A stretch of 64,000 bases of DNA, taken from Clostridiales bacterium. Lineage in GTDB: Bacteria > Bacillota > Clostridia > TANB77 > CAG-508. Positions within the stretch are counted from its first letter, which is position 1. Each line of letters starts with the position of its first letter. The stretch is from NCBI GenBank assembly GCA_003534295.1, contig DPDV01000013.1, positions 62,001 to 126,000 of the forward strand. Direction: 5' to 3'. The position numbers and the translations under genes were made by a program. Under the pieces are notes generated by a model that had not been told where the DNA came from, did no database searches, and worked only from the letters and a program-made list of their open reading frames with translations. Shown piece after piece: positions 36,380 to 45,079 of the stretch.

Positions 36380-38980
36380 ATGGAAGATAAAAAGTTTATA
36401 AGAGATAAAATTTTGCCAAAAATTCTAAAAGGTGAATTTATCCGTGGAAACAATAGTATAATTATTGAATTTCCATTTGTATTAAATGATGGTGGACGCA
36501 ATGTTGAAATACCAAAAGAAGAATTTATTGAAATATATTGGGATGCGATTAAGGCGGAAATTAACCAAACAATTATAGATTATAAACATGACGTAAACAT
36601 TCATCAAGAAGATATTGTTCTTTTTGCATTAACTGGAGAAATAATGATACCAAAACTTGTGGAATTAGGAATTTTAACAGAAAGGGAAGCTGGAATTAGA
36701 AAAAAGATTCCAACATTTGAGGAATTATATAAAACGTATCAAGATGAAGTAATTTTAAAAGCAATGTTAGAAATAATTCCAGATGCTAGTCAAAGAATAT
36801 TGGAAATGATGAAAAAAGGATATAAGTTTAATAATAATTGCATGACAGTAATATATAATGATTTTGATAAATTTAATCAAAAAGAACTAAATGAAGAGAT
36901 TAGTTGGAACATAGCAAGAGGAAATATTGATATGGTAGGTTTAAATGAAGAAGCCAAGCAAGCGATAAAAATGCAAGTAGTAGAACTTTTAAGCAGTAGA
37001 AAAGATGTTTCTATTTCTGACCTTATTAAAATGCAAAAGAATGGATATCTCAATTCATATGAAACCATATATTATATGAAATTGTTGGGAAGAGATCAAA
37101 AACAAATAAAGGATTTTTTAAGAAAAAATCCACAAATACTAGATGGACTATCTAATCTAGAGTTATTTGTGTGTTTAAAATCAAAACTTATTGAAGACAA
37201 ATATTTAACACAAAGATTTAAAACGCCAGAAGACATTATGCAAATAGTAGCTTTAAATTTTCAATATGTTGATGATTATGAACCATATACGACCGAAGAA
37301 CAAATCATTAGAGGGTTGAGAATGGAAGAAATTATTCCAATATTAAAAAAACTACCAAAACAATTAATGCCATCTTCAGATTTATTATATAAATTTCACA
37401 TGAATTTGGAAAATATGCAAAATGAAAATTGTATTCAATTATACTTTTCGGGCAGAGATATGCTACAATTTGCTGAGGCGGGATTATTAGAAGATACTAG
37501 ATTAATTGATATTTACGAAAAAGAACAAAAACTATATTATGATTTAACAAAGAAAAAAACAGTAATATGTAGAAATGAAAACGGAAAAAGAGAAGTACCG
37601 TCAGAAGAATTTATAACAGAAAAATTTAATAAATATTCAATACCATTAGAATCATATATTGATTATTTTTCAATTGATAGAATATTGCCTATATTGAATA
37701 ATCCAGAATATAGTGAGAGACTTATAGCAATGCTAAAAGACATTAAATCAAAGCAAATAATTAAATATGGATCAGAAAAGACTGAAGATGAAGTAGAAAA
37801 ATGGATAAAACAATATGTTTCTCTACACCAAAAGAAAAGCAAAGATAATCCAGAAATTTCTAAAACATTAACAATATTATGTGAAAAGGGAATTCTTGAC
37901 ATAGAAGAAATAATAAGCTTTAATATAAGAAAGACAGACTTGCTTGAGCTTTATAATAAAGGAAGAGTAAAGCTATCAAATATATCGCCATATTTAACAA
38001 ATGAAGATTTAACTGATTTATACTATGATGATAAAGCAACATTACAAGAAATAACTGAATTATTTAGCGATGGATTAATAAGCAAAGAAGTTTATAAAAA
38101 AATTTTTTCTAATGATGAAATAATTGATGCAATAATAGTTGGAGACATTAAGGCAGTTAACATTTTAGAAGCATATTTAAAAAATAATTTAGAGTTAGAA
38201 GATATTAATAAGATATTCAACAAGGATAACAATCTAATTAGAGAACATCTAACTGAAGCCATAACAGAAATGGCAATGCCAGAAGAAGAACAACAAAAAA
38301 ATCAATATATAAGTAAGATAGAAGAGGCATATTTAAATCATGTAATAGACTATGATTTGCTTGCTAAAATGAGAGATGAAAGAAAAATAAAAGAGGAAGA
38401 TTTTAAGACAATAATATGGAAATATAATGTTAAGGAAGCAATAGAAGAAATTAAAGGCAAATATGGAGAATACATATTTAATTCTGGAGAAAACGATGGA
38501 GAACCTATTCCAGCCCCAGGATTGGGACCAAACCCTATAAAAAAAGTTAGAACTCCGCTTTATATGAAATATATAATGGAATTAAGTCAAAACAATGCAA
38601 CGCCAATAATTATAAGGAAAGGTGCATTAAATGGATATAAGTTTATACTGCTAGAAGATATGAAAGTTGTTATATTAGAAAAAGAAAAAAATTCAAATGC
38701 AACATATGTTCTTTCGGTTGTAAAAGCTTTGGAAAAGGCACAAGAAAATACAAAAAAAGAATTAAGAGGAACAGCTGATGTTGAAGTAGTAAAGCATACT
38801 GCAAACTGGGCAGAAAATTTAAATAAAGCTATTCAAAAAGTACAAGAGTATACAATTTTAGAAGGACAACCTGATGTTACATATATTAAAGATTTAACAG
38901 AAGAAAGAGGAAGAAGGATTAATGAACTAGGAGAAGCTATAAAAGATTATTATATAAAAGCAAGAAAAATAGGAGAATAA
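36380..38980 (+). CDS. Large unrecognised helical-repeat protein (paralogue 2)
   Basis: Not recognised. At 866 residues it resembles its upstream neighbour across the last 400 residues: ELFSDGLISKEVYKKIF, an IDYDLLAKMRDERKIKEEDF unit, a Pro-rich hinge (EPIPAPGLGPNP, about 710), and a C-terminal domain with YMKYI, NSNATYVLSVVKALEKA, KELRGTADVEVVKHTANW (about 725-815). The N-terminal 50 residues (FPFVLNDGGRNVEIPKEEF) differ. No membrane segments. GGAGG precedes ATG 36380, which is better than the in-frame ATG at 36368. Start is 20 bases after the upstream stop, so the two are one operon and probably act together. Confidence 0.7.
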   Translation: MEDKKFIRDKILPKILKGEFIRGNNSIIIEFPFVLNDGGRNVEIPKEEFIEIYWDAIKAEINQTIIDYKHDVNIHQEDIVLFALTGEIMIPKLVELGILTEREAGIRKKIPTFEELYKTYQDEVILKAMLEIIPDASQRILEMMKKGYKFNNNCMTVIYNDFDKFNQKELNEEISWNIARGNIDMVGLNEEAKQAIKMQVVELLSSRKDVSISDLIKMQKNGYLNSYETIYYMKLLGRDQKQIKDFLRKNPQILDGLSNLELFVCLKSKLIEDKYLTQRFKTPEDIMQIVALNFQYVDDYEPYTTEEQIIRGLRMEEIIPILKKLPKQLMPSSDLLYKFHMNLENMQNENCIQLYFSGRDMLQFAEAGLLEDTRLIDIYEKEQKLYYDLTKKKTVICRNENGKREVPSEEFITEKFNKYSIPLESYIDYFSIDRILPILNNPEYSERLIAMLKDIKSKQIIKYGSEKTEDEVEKWIKQYVSLHQKKSKDNPEISKTLTILCEKGILDIEEIISFNIRKTDLLELYNKGRVKLSNISPYLTNEDLTDLYYDDKATLQEITELFSDGLISKEVYKKIFSNDEIIDAIIVGDIKAVNILEAYLKNNLELEDINKIFNKDNNLIREHLTEAITEMAMPEEEQQKNQYISKIEEAYLNHVIDYDLLAKMRDERKIKEEDFKTIIWKYNVKEAIEEIKGKYGEYIFNSGENDGEPIPAPGLGPNPIKKVRTPLYMKYIMELSQNNATPIIIRKGALNGYKFILLEDMKVVILEKEKNSNATYVLSVVKALEKAQENTKKELRGTADVEVVKHTANWAENLNKAIQKVQEYTILEGQPDVTYIKDLTEERGRRINELGEAIKDYYIKARKIGE

Positions 38981-38985
38981 TTAGA

Positions 38986-39052
38986 TAGTGTAAAGTAATC
39001 TATGAAAAATGTAGGGGCGATTTTAATCGCCCGCACTTCGAAGAAATTACTA
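38986..39052. repeat. Dispersed palindromic repeat, copy 2 (MITE-like)
   Basis: Second copy of the 67-base element at 22548-22614. Its central palindrome is longer here, GGGCGATTTTAATCGCCC (39015-39032), and it sits between the large paralogue and the next gene. Confidence 0.8.
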
Positions 39053-39078
39053 GAAAATAATTAAGAGGAGAGATATAA

Positions 39079-39915
39079 ATGTATACATATGATTTAGACA
39101 AAATAAAGAATGTTTTATTAGGAGTAATTAAGGGGATAGAACAAAACAAGTGGACTTTAAATAAAGCAATAGAAGAGGATAAAAAAATAGGATATACAGA
39201 AGATTTAGACAAAATAAAGGAAAGCATAAACAGCTATTTAAATTATAATCCACAATTAACTATTCAAGACATAAAAAATCAAAGTATGGATGGATATGGT
39301 AATATTGCTATAATTTATGATGGTAGTGTTGAAATAACAATAGAATCTATAATTAAAGTTCTATATACCCATAACAATATAACACTTGTTCCAAACCTAA
39401 ATTTGAGTATTAACAATTGCATTGTAGAAATAATTACGCAAGAATTGAAAAAAAATAAATATAATACTAATATAGAAATTTGCGATGACATAAATAAAAT
39501 ATATTCAAATCAAAATATGTTTGATATTGCAATATTTGTGGGAGATAAGTACGAATACAAAAAATTTAAAACCAGATTTTATAAAGACGTAGTTTATAAT
39601 CCATATGGATATATATCTGTATATGCAGATAGTAGTGACTTTAAAAACATTTTGGTACAATTAGATAAAATTGCATATATAAATAATTTTGGTATTGAAT
39701 ATTATAATGAAACTAACCTAGAAGAAGTAATTAGTAAAATAAATGAAATAACATTCCGTAATACTGTGGCAATCTTTACTAAAGATTCTAAAAAAGCAAC
39801 AGAACTTATATACAAGCTTAAAGCTGACAAAATATTTATAAATAAAAATCCATTTGAAGAATATAAATTTGAATTAAATGAAGAAGATTTGCTAATGAAA
39901 AAAATAATAAAATAA
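39079..39915 (+). CDS. Aldehyde-dehydrogenase-like protein of unknown function
   Basis: The protein (278 residues) is only faintly familiar. Its C-terminal part (FRNTVAIFTKDSKKATELIYKLKADKIFINKNPF) resembles the end of the aldehyde dehydrogenase/ProA fold, where such a segment precedes the oligomerisation arm; the middle (IAIIYDGSVEITIESIIKVLYTHNNITLVPN) could be the matching Rossmann half. It is far shorter than real ALDHs (450 or more) and I see no catalytic Cys motif, so an enzymatic role is doubtful. It has its own ribosome binding site (AAGAGGAGAG) and follows the dispersed repeat. Confidence 0.5.
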   Translation: MYTYDLDKIKNVLLGVIKGIEQNKWTLNKAIEEDKKIGYTEDLDKIKESINSYLNYNPQLTIQDIKNQSMDGYGNIAIIYDGSVEITIESIIKVLYTHNNITLVPNLNLSINNCIVEIITQELKKNKYNTNIEICDDINKIYSNQNMFDIAIFVGDKYEYKKFKTRFYKDVVYNPYGYISVYADSSDFKNILVQLDKIAYINNFGIEYYNETNLEEVISKINEITFRNTVAIFTKDSKKATELIYKLKADKIFINKNPFEEYKFELNEEDLLMKKIIK

Positions 39916-39930
39916 ATAAAACAGTTTGTA

Positions 39931-39959
39931 TTGACAAAATAATAAAAAATTAGTATAAT
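39931..39959 (+). promoter_or_regulatory. rpmF promoter
   Basis: TTGACA (39931-39936) and TATAAT (39954-39959) with 17-base spacing; transcription should begin about 60 bases before rpmF. Confidence 0.85.
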
Positions 39960-40029
39960 TTTATGGTAGCAAAATTATTTAGATACTATTATAAATAATA
40001 TAGATATCACTTACGAGGAGGGAATTAAT

Positions 40030-40218
40030 ATGGCACAACCAAAAAGAAGATGGTCAAAAGCAAGAACACATTTAAAAAGATCTACATGGAAATTAGAAAA
40101 TAAAAATTTAGTAGCATGTACACATTGCCATGAACTTATTATGCAACATAGAGTTTGTCCAAATTGCGGGTATTATAATGGAAAAGAAGCAATAGCACAA
40201 AACACAGAAACAAAATAA
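40030..40218 (+). CDS. rpmF: 50S ribosomal protein L32
   Basis: A small basic ribosomal protein (62 residues) beginning MAQPKRRWSKARTHLKRSTW, with a zinc-binding pair of knuckles (CTHCH and CPNCGYYNG). This is the cysteine-containing, zinc-dependent form of L32. CGAGGAGGGA is the ribosome binding site. The usual upstream DUF177 and downstream plsX genes are absent. A terminator follows. Confidence 0.96.
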   Translation: MAQPKRRWSKARTHLKRSTWKLENKNLVACTHCHELIMQHRVCPNCGYYNGKEAIAQNTETK

Positions 40219-40249
40219 TTTGTAAATGCTAATTGATATGTATTTTTTA

Positions 40250-40285
40250 AACTGTTGATTTTTAGAAAGTCAACAGTTATTTTCG
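40250..40285 (+). terminator. Terminator after rpmF
   Basis: AACTGTTGA (40250-40258) pairs with TCAACAGTT (40270-40278), followed by ATTTT. Confidence 0.75.
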
Positions 40286-40299
40286 TTATGCAAAAATGC

Positions 40300-40328
40300 T
40301 TGATATTTTTGCTTTAATATAGTAAAAT
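40300..40328 (+). promoter_or_regulatory. der-plsY-gpsA promoter
   Basis: TTGATA (40300-40305) and TAAAAT (40323-40328) are 17 bases apart, 29 bases before the der ATG. Confidence 0.7.
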
Positions 40329-40357
40329 TATAAGGTAAAAAGTAAGGGGTGAAAGAG

Positions 40358-41686
40358 ATGGCAAAGCCAACAGTTGCAATAGTAGGAAGACCAAATGTTG
40401 GAAAATCAACTTTTTTTAATTATATAATAGGAAAAAAATTATCTATAGTAGAAGATACTCCTGGGGTTACAAGAGATAGAGTTTATGCTGAAACTGAATG
40501 GAGAGATAAACAGTTTACGTTAATTGATACAGGAGGAATAGAGCCAAAGTCTAATGATATAATATTATCTCAAATGAGAAAGCAAGTAGAAATTGCAATA
40601 GAAGTAGCAGATGTTATAATATTTTTAACGGATATGAAGCAAGGGGTTACACCAGACGATTTAGACATAGCTCTAATGTTAAAAAAATCACGTAAACCAA
40701 TTATACTTGTATGTAATAAAGCAGATAGTTTTGGAAAAATGCCTAACGAAATTTATGAATTCTATAACTTGGGCTTAGGTGATCCATATAGAGTTTCTGC
40801 TGTTAATGCATTAGGAATTGGAGATGTATTAGATGCAATTTACGATAAATTGCCAAATGATATAACAGAAAATGATGATGAATTAACAATAAAAGTTGCA
40901 ATTATAGGTAGACCAAATGTGGGCAAATCTTCATTGGTAAATAAGATATTAGGTGAAAATAGAGTAATTGTAAGTGACATAGCAGGTACTACTAGAGATG
41001 CTACTGATTCGAAATTTGAAAATGAATTTGGAAAATATGTATTTATTGATACAGCGGGTATAAGAAAAAAGAGCAAAGTAAATGAAAATATAGAAAAATA
41101 CAGTGTAATTAGAAGTTTGTTGGCAGTTGAGCGTGCAGATGTCTGCATATTAATGTTAGATGCAACAGAAGGAGTGACAGACCAAGATGCAAAGATTGCA
41201 GGTGAAGCACATGAAGCTGGCAAGGGCATAATAATTGTTGTAAATAAATGGGATGAATATGAAAAGGAAAATGGAACTTTAGAAAAATACAAAAAAGATG
41301 TATATAACAAATTATCATATTTGCAATATGCTCCAATACTATTTATTTCAGCTAAAACAGGACAAAGAGTACATAAACTATATGAACTTATTAATAGTGT
41401 AGCAAGCCAAAACGCCTTGAGAGTTCAGACATCTGTGCTAAATCAGGTATTGAATGAAGCAATTTCAATAGTGCAACCACCTACAGATAAAGGAAAAAGG
41501 CTAAAAATATTTTATATGACACAAGCTTCAACAAAGCCACCAACATTTGTAGTATTTGTAAATGACAAAGAACTATTCCACTTTTCTTATGAAAGATATC
41601 TAATAAATCAATTAAGAAAAGAATTTGGTTTAGTGGGAACACCAGTAAGAATAATAGTAAGAGAAAAAAATGAAAAAGATTTATAA
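40358..41686 (+). CDS. der: Ribosome biogenesis GTPase Der (EngA)
   Basis: A tandem GTPase for 50S subunit assembly (442 residues). Two G domains each show the G1 loop (VGRPNVGKST and IGRPNVGKSS), a switch region (TPGVTRDR, AGTTRDA), DTGG/DTAG and NKAD/NKWD; a KH-like C-terminal domain follows. GTG at 40349 is in frame, but AAGGGG has better spacing to ATG 40358 (MAKPTVAIVGRPNVGK). It heads the conserved der-plsY-gpsA trio. Confidence 0.96.
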   Translation: MAKPTVAIVGRPNVGKSTFFNYIIGKKLSIVEDTPGVTRDRVYAETEWRDKQFTLIDTGGIEPKSNDIILSQMRKQVEIAIEVADVIIFLTDMKQGVTPDDLDIALMLKKSRKPIILVCNKADSFGKMPNEIYEFYNLGLGDPYRVSAVNALGIGDVLDAIYDKLPNDITENDDELTIKVAIIGRPNVGKSSLVNKILGENRVIVSDIAGTTRDATDSKFENEFGKYVFIDTAGIRKKSKVNENIEKYSVIRSLLAVERADVCILMLDATEGVTDQDAKIAGEAHEAGKGIIIVVNKWDEYEKENGTLEKYKKDVYNKLSYLQYAPILFISAKTGQRVHKLYELINSVASQNALRVQTSVLNQVLNEAISIVQPPTDKGKRLKIFYMTQASTKPPTFVVFVNDKELFHFSYERYLINQLRKEFGLVGTPVRIIVREKNEKDL

Positions 41687-41701
41687 AAGGAGGAAATTAT
41701 T

Positions 41702-42325
41702 ATGATGCCATATATAATAATAGCAATTATAGCATATTTAATAGGAAGTATTAATTTTTCAGTTATAATAAGTAAAAGGGTAGCAGGATTTGATGTAAGA
41801 GAAAAGGGAAGTGGAAATGCAGGTACTACCAATATGTTAAGAACTGTTGGAAAAGCTGCTGCTGCAATTACATTAGTTTGTGATATATTAAAAGGAGTTG
41901 TTGCTATATTACTAGCATTACTAATTGGAAAAATTGCTAAAGGTGCAAGCACTCCATTACTAATACAACTCGCAGGAATATTAGTAATTATAGGACATAC
42001 ATTTCCAGTATTTTTTAAATTTAAAGGTGGCAAAGGAGTGGCTACGGCAGTAGGTGTATTACTAACAACAAATTGGCAAATAGGACTTATTTGTTTAGTT
42101 TTTGGACTAGTATTAATAGCACTAACAAGAATGGTTTCACTAGGTTCAATAAGTGCTGCGATATTATTTCCTATACTAGTTTTATTTATAAAAAGCAATT
42201 ATATAGTAGAAGGAAGTTATTTTGTATTTAGCATTATAATAGCTGTTCTTGTAGTATTTAATCATAGAGAAAATGTAAAAAGGCTATTAAATGGAACAGA
42301 AAATAAAATAAGCTTTAAAAAATAA
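41702..42325 (+). CDS. plsY: Acyl-phosphate:glycerol-3-phosphate acyltransferase
   Basis: A membrane enzyme (207 residues) that adds the first acyl chain to glycerol 3-phosphate. The three PlsY motifs are present: GSGNAGTTNMLRTVGK, a GHTFPVFFKFKGGKGVATA loop, and a late YLIGSINFS-type N-terminal helix. Several membrane helices as expected. It starts 15 bases after der with AAAAGGAGG. The substrate acyl-phosphate would come from PlsX, whose gene is not in the window. Confidence 0.95.
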   Translation: MMPYIIIAIIAYLIGSINFSVIISKRVAGFDVREKGSGNAGTTNMLRTVGKAAAAITLVCDILKGVVAILLALLIGKIAKGASTPLLIQLAGILVIIGHTFPVFFKFKGGKGVATAVGVLLTTNWQIGLICLVFGLVLIALTRMVSLGSISAAILFPILVLFIKSNYIVEGSYFVFSIIIAVLVVFNHRENVKRLLNGTENKISFKK

Positions 42326-42340
42326 AGGAGAAAAATGCTA

Positions 42341-43324
42341 ATGAAAAAAATATGTATTATAGGTAGTGGAAGTTGGGGAGTAGCTATTGGAATTCATGCA
42401 GCCAATACTGGTAACAAAGTTATTATGTGGGCACATTCTGATGAGGAATGTGCAGAAATAAACAAAAATCGAAGAACTAAATATTTGCCAAATGTTACAA
42501 TACCACAAAGTATTAAATGTACAACTAGTTTGGAAGAAGCAATAAAGGAAAGCGAAATTATCTTTCATGTAACACCATCTAAATATACAAGAGAAACAAT
42601 GAAAAAATATAAGCAATATATTACAAATCAGCCGGTAATAATTTGTTCTAAAGGCTTTGAATCATCAACATTATACACATTAAGTGAAGTGGCAAATGAT
42701 GAGATGCCAAATGTAAAAATAGGAGTTTTTTCTGGACCAAGCCACGCAGAAGAAGTTTCTACAGGTATACCAACAGCAATAGTTATAGCATCAAAGTATA
42801 TAGATGTTTTATATAATGTACAAGATGCCCTAATGGATGAACATTTAAGAATTTATACTTCAACAGATGTAAAAGGTGTTGAACTTGGTGGAGCGTTAAA
42901 AAATATTATGGCATTCTGTGCCGGTATAGCAGCAGAATTACAACTTGGCGATAATACATTTGCTGCTTTAATAACAAGAGGTTTAACAGAAATTTCAAGA
43001 CTTGGTGTAGCTATGGGAGGTAACCATAATACATTTTATGGATTATCTGGTTTAGGAGACTTAATAGTTACATGCCTAAGTGAACATAGTAGAAATAGAA
43101 GAGCAGGAAGATGTATTGGTAAGGGCCTATCAGTGGAAGAAACAAGAGAAGAAATAGGAATGGTAGTAGAAAGTTTTGATAATATTGAAGTGACTTATAA
43201 ACTTTCTAAAAAATATAATATAGAAATGCCAATTGTAAACACAGTTTACGATATACTTTATAACAATTTAGAACCAAAGGAAGCAGTAAAAAGGCTAATG
43301 ACACGTGAAAAGAAAAGTGAATAA
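42341..43324 (+). CDS. gpsA: Glycerol-3-phosphate dehydrogenase [NAD(P)+]
   Basis: Makes glycerol 3-phosphate from dihydroxyacetone phosphate (327 residues), feeding PlsY encoded just upstream. The dinucleotide-binding GSGSWGVAIG is at the N-terminus; GPSHAEEV, the catalytic-lysine region ELGGALKNIMAFCAGI and GLSGLGDLIVTCLSEHSRNRR follow. ATG codons at 42335 and 42341 are both possible after AAAGGAG; the second gives the conserved MKKICIIGSG. Confidence 0.96.
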   Translation: MKKICIIGSGSWGVAIGIHAANTGNKVIMWAHSDEECAEINKNRRTKYLPNVTIPQSIKCTTSLEEAIKESEIIFHVTPSKYTRETMKKYKQYITNQPVIICSKGFESSTLYTLSEVANDEMPNVKIGVFSGPSHAEEVSTGIPTAIVIASKYIDVLYNVQDALMDEHLRIYTSTDVKGVELGGALKNIMAFCAGIAAELQLGDNTFAALITRGLTEISRLGVAMGGNHNTFYGLSGLGDLIVTCLSEHSRNRRAGRCIGKGLSVEETREEIGMVVESFDNIEVTYKLSKKYNIEMPIVNTVYDILYNNLEPKEAVKRLMTREKKSE

Positions 43325-43328
43325 TATT

Positions 43329-43613
43329 TTACCAAGGATACCTTTCATAAAGGTATCTTATTATTTTATCTGCATTATAGTCATTTATATTTATAAAAAA
43401 ATCTTTATCTAAACTAATCCACATATTTATTTTATATTTATCATTATTTTCTATAAAAGTACCAATTATATCTGCTATTTCAGTAGGATTTTTATAATGA
43501 TTTTCCCACAATAATTCGTCACTTATTTTAAATTCAGATGTAGTAAAAAATTTATTTAAAAAACTTGAAATTTCACCAGGCTTATCACTGTATAATTTAA
43601 CAATACTCTCCAT
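43329..43613 (-). CDS. Small conserved-looking protein of unknown function
   Basis: Not recognised. The protein (94 residues) is soluble, acidic and aromatic-rich (WENHYKNPTEIADIIGTFIENNDKYKINMWISLDKDFFIN). GGAGGTTA lies eight bases before the ATG at 43613 (minus strand); an in-frame ATG five codons upstream overlaps that ribosome binding site and is less likely. It stands alone between convergent gpsA and the divergent lipoprotein gene. Its last codons lie in the hairpin that ends the gpsA unit. Confidence 0.65.
   Translation of the reverse strand: MESIVKLYSDKPGEISSFLNKFFTTSEFKISDELLWENHYKNPTEIADIIGTFIENNDKYKINMWISLDKDFFININDYNADKIIRYLYERYPW
43337..43370 (+). terminator. Probable gpsA terminator overlapping the convergent gene's 3' end
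   Basis: GATACCTTT (43337-43345) pairs with AAAGGTATC (43349-43357) and a T-rich tail follows on the plus strand. Confidence 0.6.
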
Positions 43614-43699
43614 CAAATTAACCTCCATTTTTTGTATGTATATTTAGAATAAATGTAAGTTCTTTGGAAATAATAAGTACACAGTATAAGGGGGAAATT

Positions 43700-44659
43700 A
43701 TGAAAAAAAATAATATTAATATTTATTATATGCAAAAAATATTTTTTTTATTAATTATATGTTTATTTATTCTTACCGGTTGCAATAATAAAAATGATGA
43801 TGAAAAACTAAAAAGTAAAATACGAGATCAAATAAGTTATTTAGAAAAAGATTTAATTTCTATGTTAAATGGATTTAATAATATTTCATATTCAAATTAT
43901 AAAATAGAAAAAAAACAGGGAGCTCAAAGTTCACAAACAAATACATTAATTGAGGAAAATAAAAAACAAGGTTCTACAAATGGAGAAAGCTCACAAGAAA
44001 CAAAGCGAAATAATGACAGTGTAGAAAAGTCTTCTAATGAAAGTGAATCTGATAATATGAATGATAATAATAGCAATGCCAGTAATCAGGGAAACTCAAG
44101 TATAATAATGGTGCCTAATAGCATACTTTTAAGTGATATCAACCAGAAAATTGATTGGAATAATATGAAATATGAAATTGAAAAGATATATAGCACGTGG
44201 AATTCCTTATTTATAGATTTAAATTCTTTAGAAAAAGGGAACACTAAAACTTTGGAATTTTCAAGCACATTAAATGACACTACCAAAAGCATAAAAGCAG
44301 AAAATAAAATAGCGTCAATGCAAAATATAGCAGAGATGTATATTAAATTAGGAGATTATAGTAAGAGTTATACTAATGATAATCTTCAGATAAACATAAT
44401 TGATACCAAAAAGAATATAATACAAGCATATGTATATGTAACAGAGAATAATTGGGATATGGCATTGAATAGTATAAATAAGGCAGACGAAAGTTTTGGA
44501 AATGTAATAAACAATGTAAGTGCACAGCCAGCAAATCAATCAAATATAAATAAAGCATATGTTTTATTAAAAGAAGAAAAAAAAGCGATAGATTTAAAAG
44601 ATCAAGACATTTTTTTTATTAACTATAAAATGATAATGCAGGAATTATATGACATTTAG
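43700..44659 (+). CDS. Lipoprotein of unknown function
   Basis: An exported lipoprotein (319 residues). The signal peptide ends in the lipobox LTGC (Cys near residue 26). A helical segment follows, then a Ser/Asn/Gln-rich low-complexity linker (about 80-145), then a helical C-terminal domain (about 155-319). GGGGGAAATT precedes ATG 43700, which is better than the upstream in-frame ATG at 43664. It resembles other poorly described clostridial surface lipoproteins; no function can be given. Confidence 0.75.
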   Translation: MKKNNINIYYMQKIFFLLIICLFILTGCNNKNDDEKLKSKIRDQISYLEKDLISMLNGFNNISYSNYKIEKKQGAQSSQTNTLIEENKKQGSTNGESSQETKRNNDSVEKSSNESESDNMNDNNSNASNQGNSSIIMVPNSILLSDINQKIDWNNMKYEIEKIYSTWNSLFIDLNSLEKGNTKTLEFSSTLNDTTKSIKAENKIASMQNIAEMYIKLGDYSKSYTNDNLQINIIDTKKNIIQAYVYVTENNWDMALNSINKADESFGNVINNVSAQPANQSNINKAYVLLKEEKKAIDLKDQDIFFINYKMIMQELYDI

Positions 44660-44660
44660 G

Positions 44661-44689
44661 TTGATTTATACATCAATTTATAGTATAAT
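44661..44689 (+). promoter_or_regulatory. rnpB promoter
   Basis: TTGATT (44661-44666) and TATAAT (44684-44689), 17 bases apart, put the start right at the first base of the RNA's P1 helix. Confidence 0.8.
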
Positions 44690-44695
44690 TAAAGA

Positions 44696-45042
44696 GTGGT
44701 AAATTGAATAGTCGCGTATAGCAAGACCGAAAGGTAGCGTACGAGGAAAGTCCGGGCTCCATAGAGCAATAATGCTGGATAACGTCCAGTGAGGGTAACC
44801 TTAAGGAAAGTGCAACAGAAAATAAACGCCACTTATAGTGGTAAGTGTGAAAAGGCGAGGTAAGAGCTCACCGCAAATATGGTGACATATTTGGTCAGTG
44901 TAAACCCCATTTGGAGCAACACCGAGACAAGAAGGTTAAGACTGCTCGTCGTCTTCTTAATTTGGTGGCATGATGCATATAGCAATATATGTACTAGATA
45001 AATGACTATTCTAGACAGAACCCGGCTTATAGATTTGCCATT
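44696..45042 (+). ncRNA. rnpB: RNase P RNA
   Basis: The catalytic RNA of RNase P, which trims tRNA 5' leaders. Conserved cores are visible: GAGGAAAGTCCGGGCTCC near the 5' end, the GTGAGGGTAACC and AGTGCAACAGAAA region, GGTAAGAGCTCACCG, and ACAGAACCCGGCTTA near the 3' end. The P1 helix closes GTGGTAAAT (44696-44704) with ATTTGCCAT (45033-45041) using two wobble pairs. About 347 nucleotides. Confidence 0.96.
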
Positions 45043-45046
45043 ATTT

Positions 45047-45079
45047 AAATACTAGGATTTTATGTCCTAGTATTTATTT
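45047..45079. terminator. Terminator shared by rnpB and the convergent RluA-family gene
   Basis: AAATACTAGGA (45047-45057) pairs with TCCTAGTATTT (45065-45075); A and T runs on both sides. Confidence 0.85.

Noticed and set aside
44660..45046. Gap between the lipoprotein gene and the RluA-family gene as a possible novel RNA.
   Set aside because: It is RNase P RNA, with conserved core motifs and a closing P1 helix.
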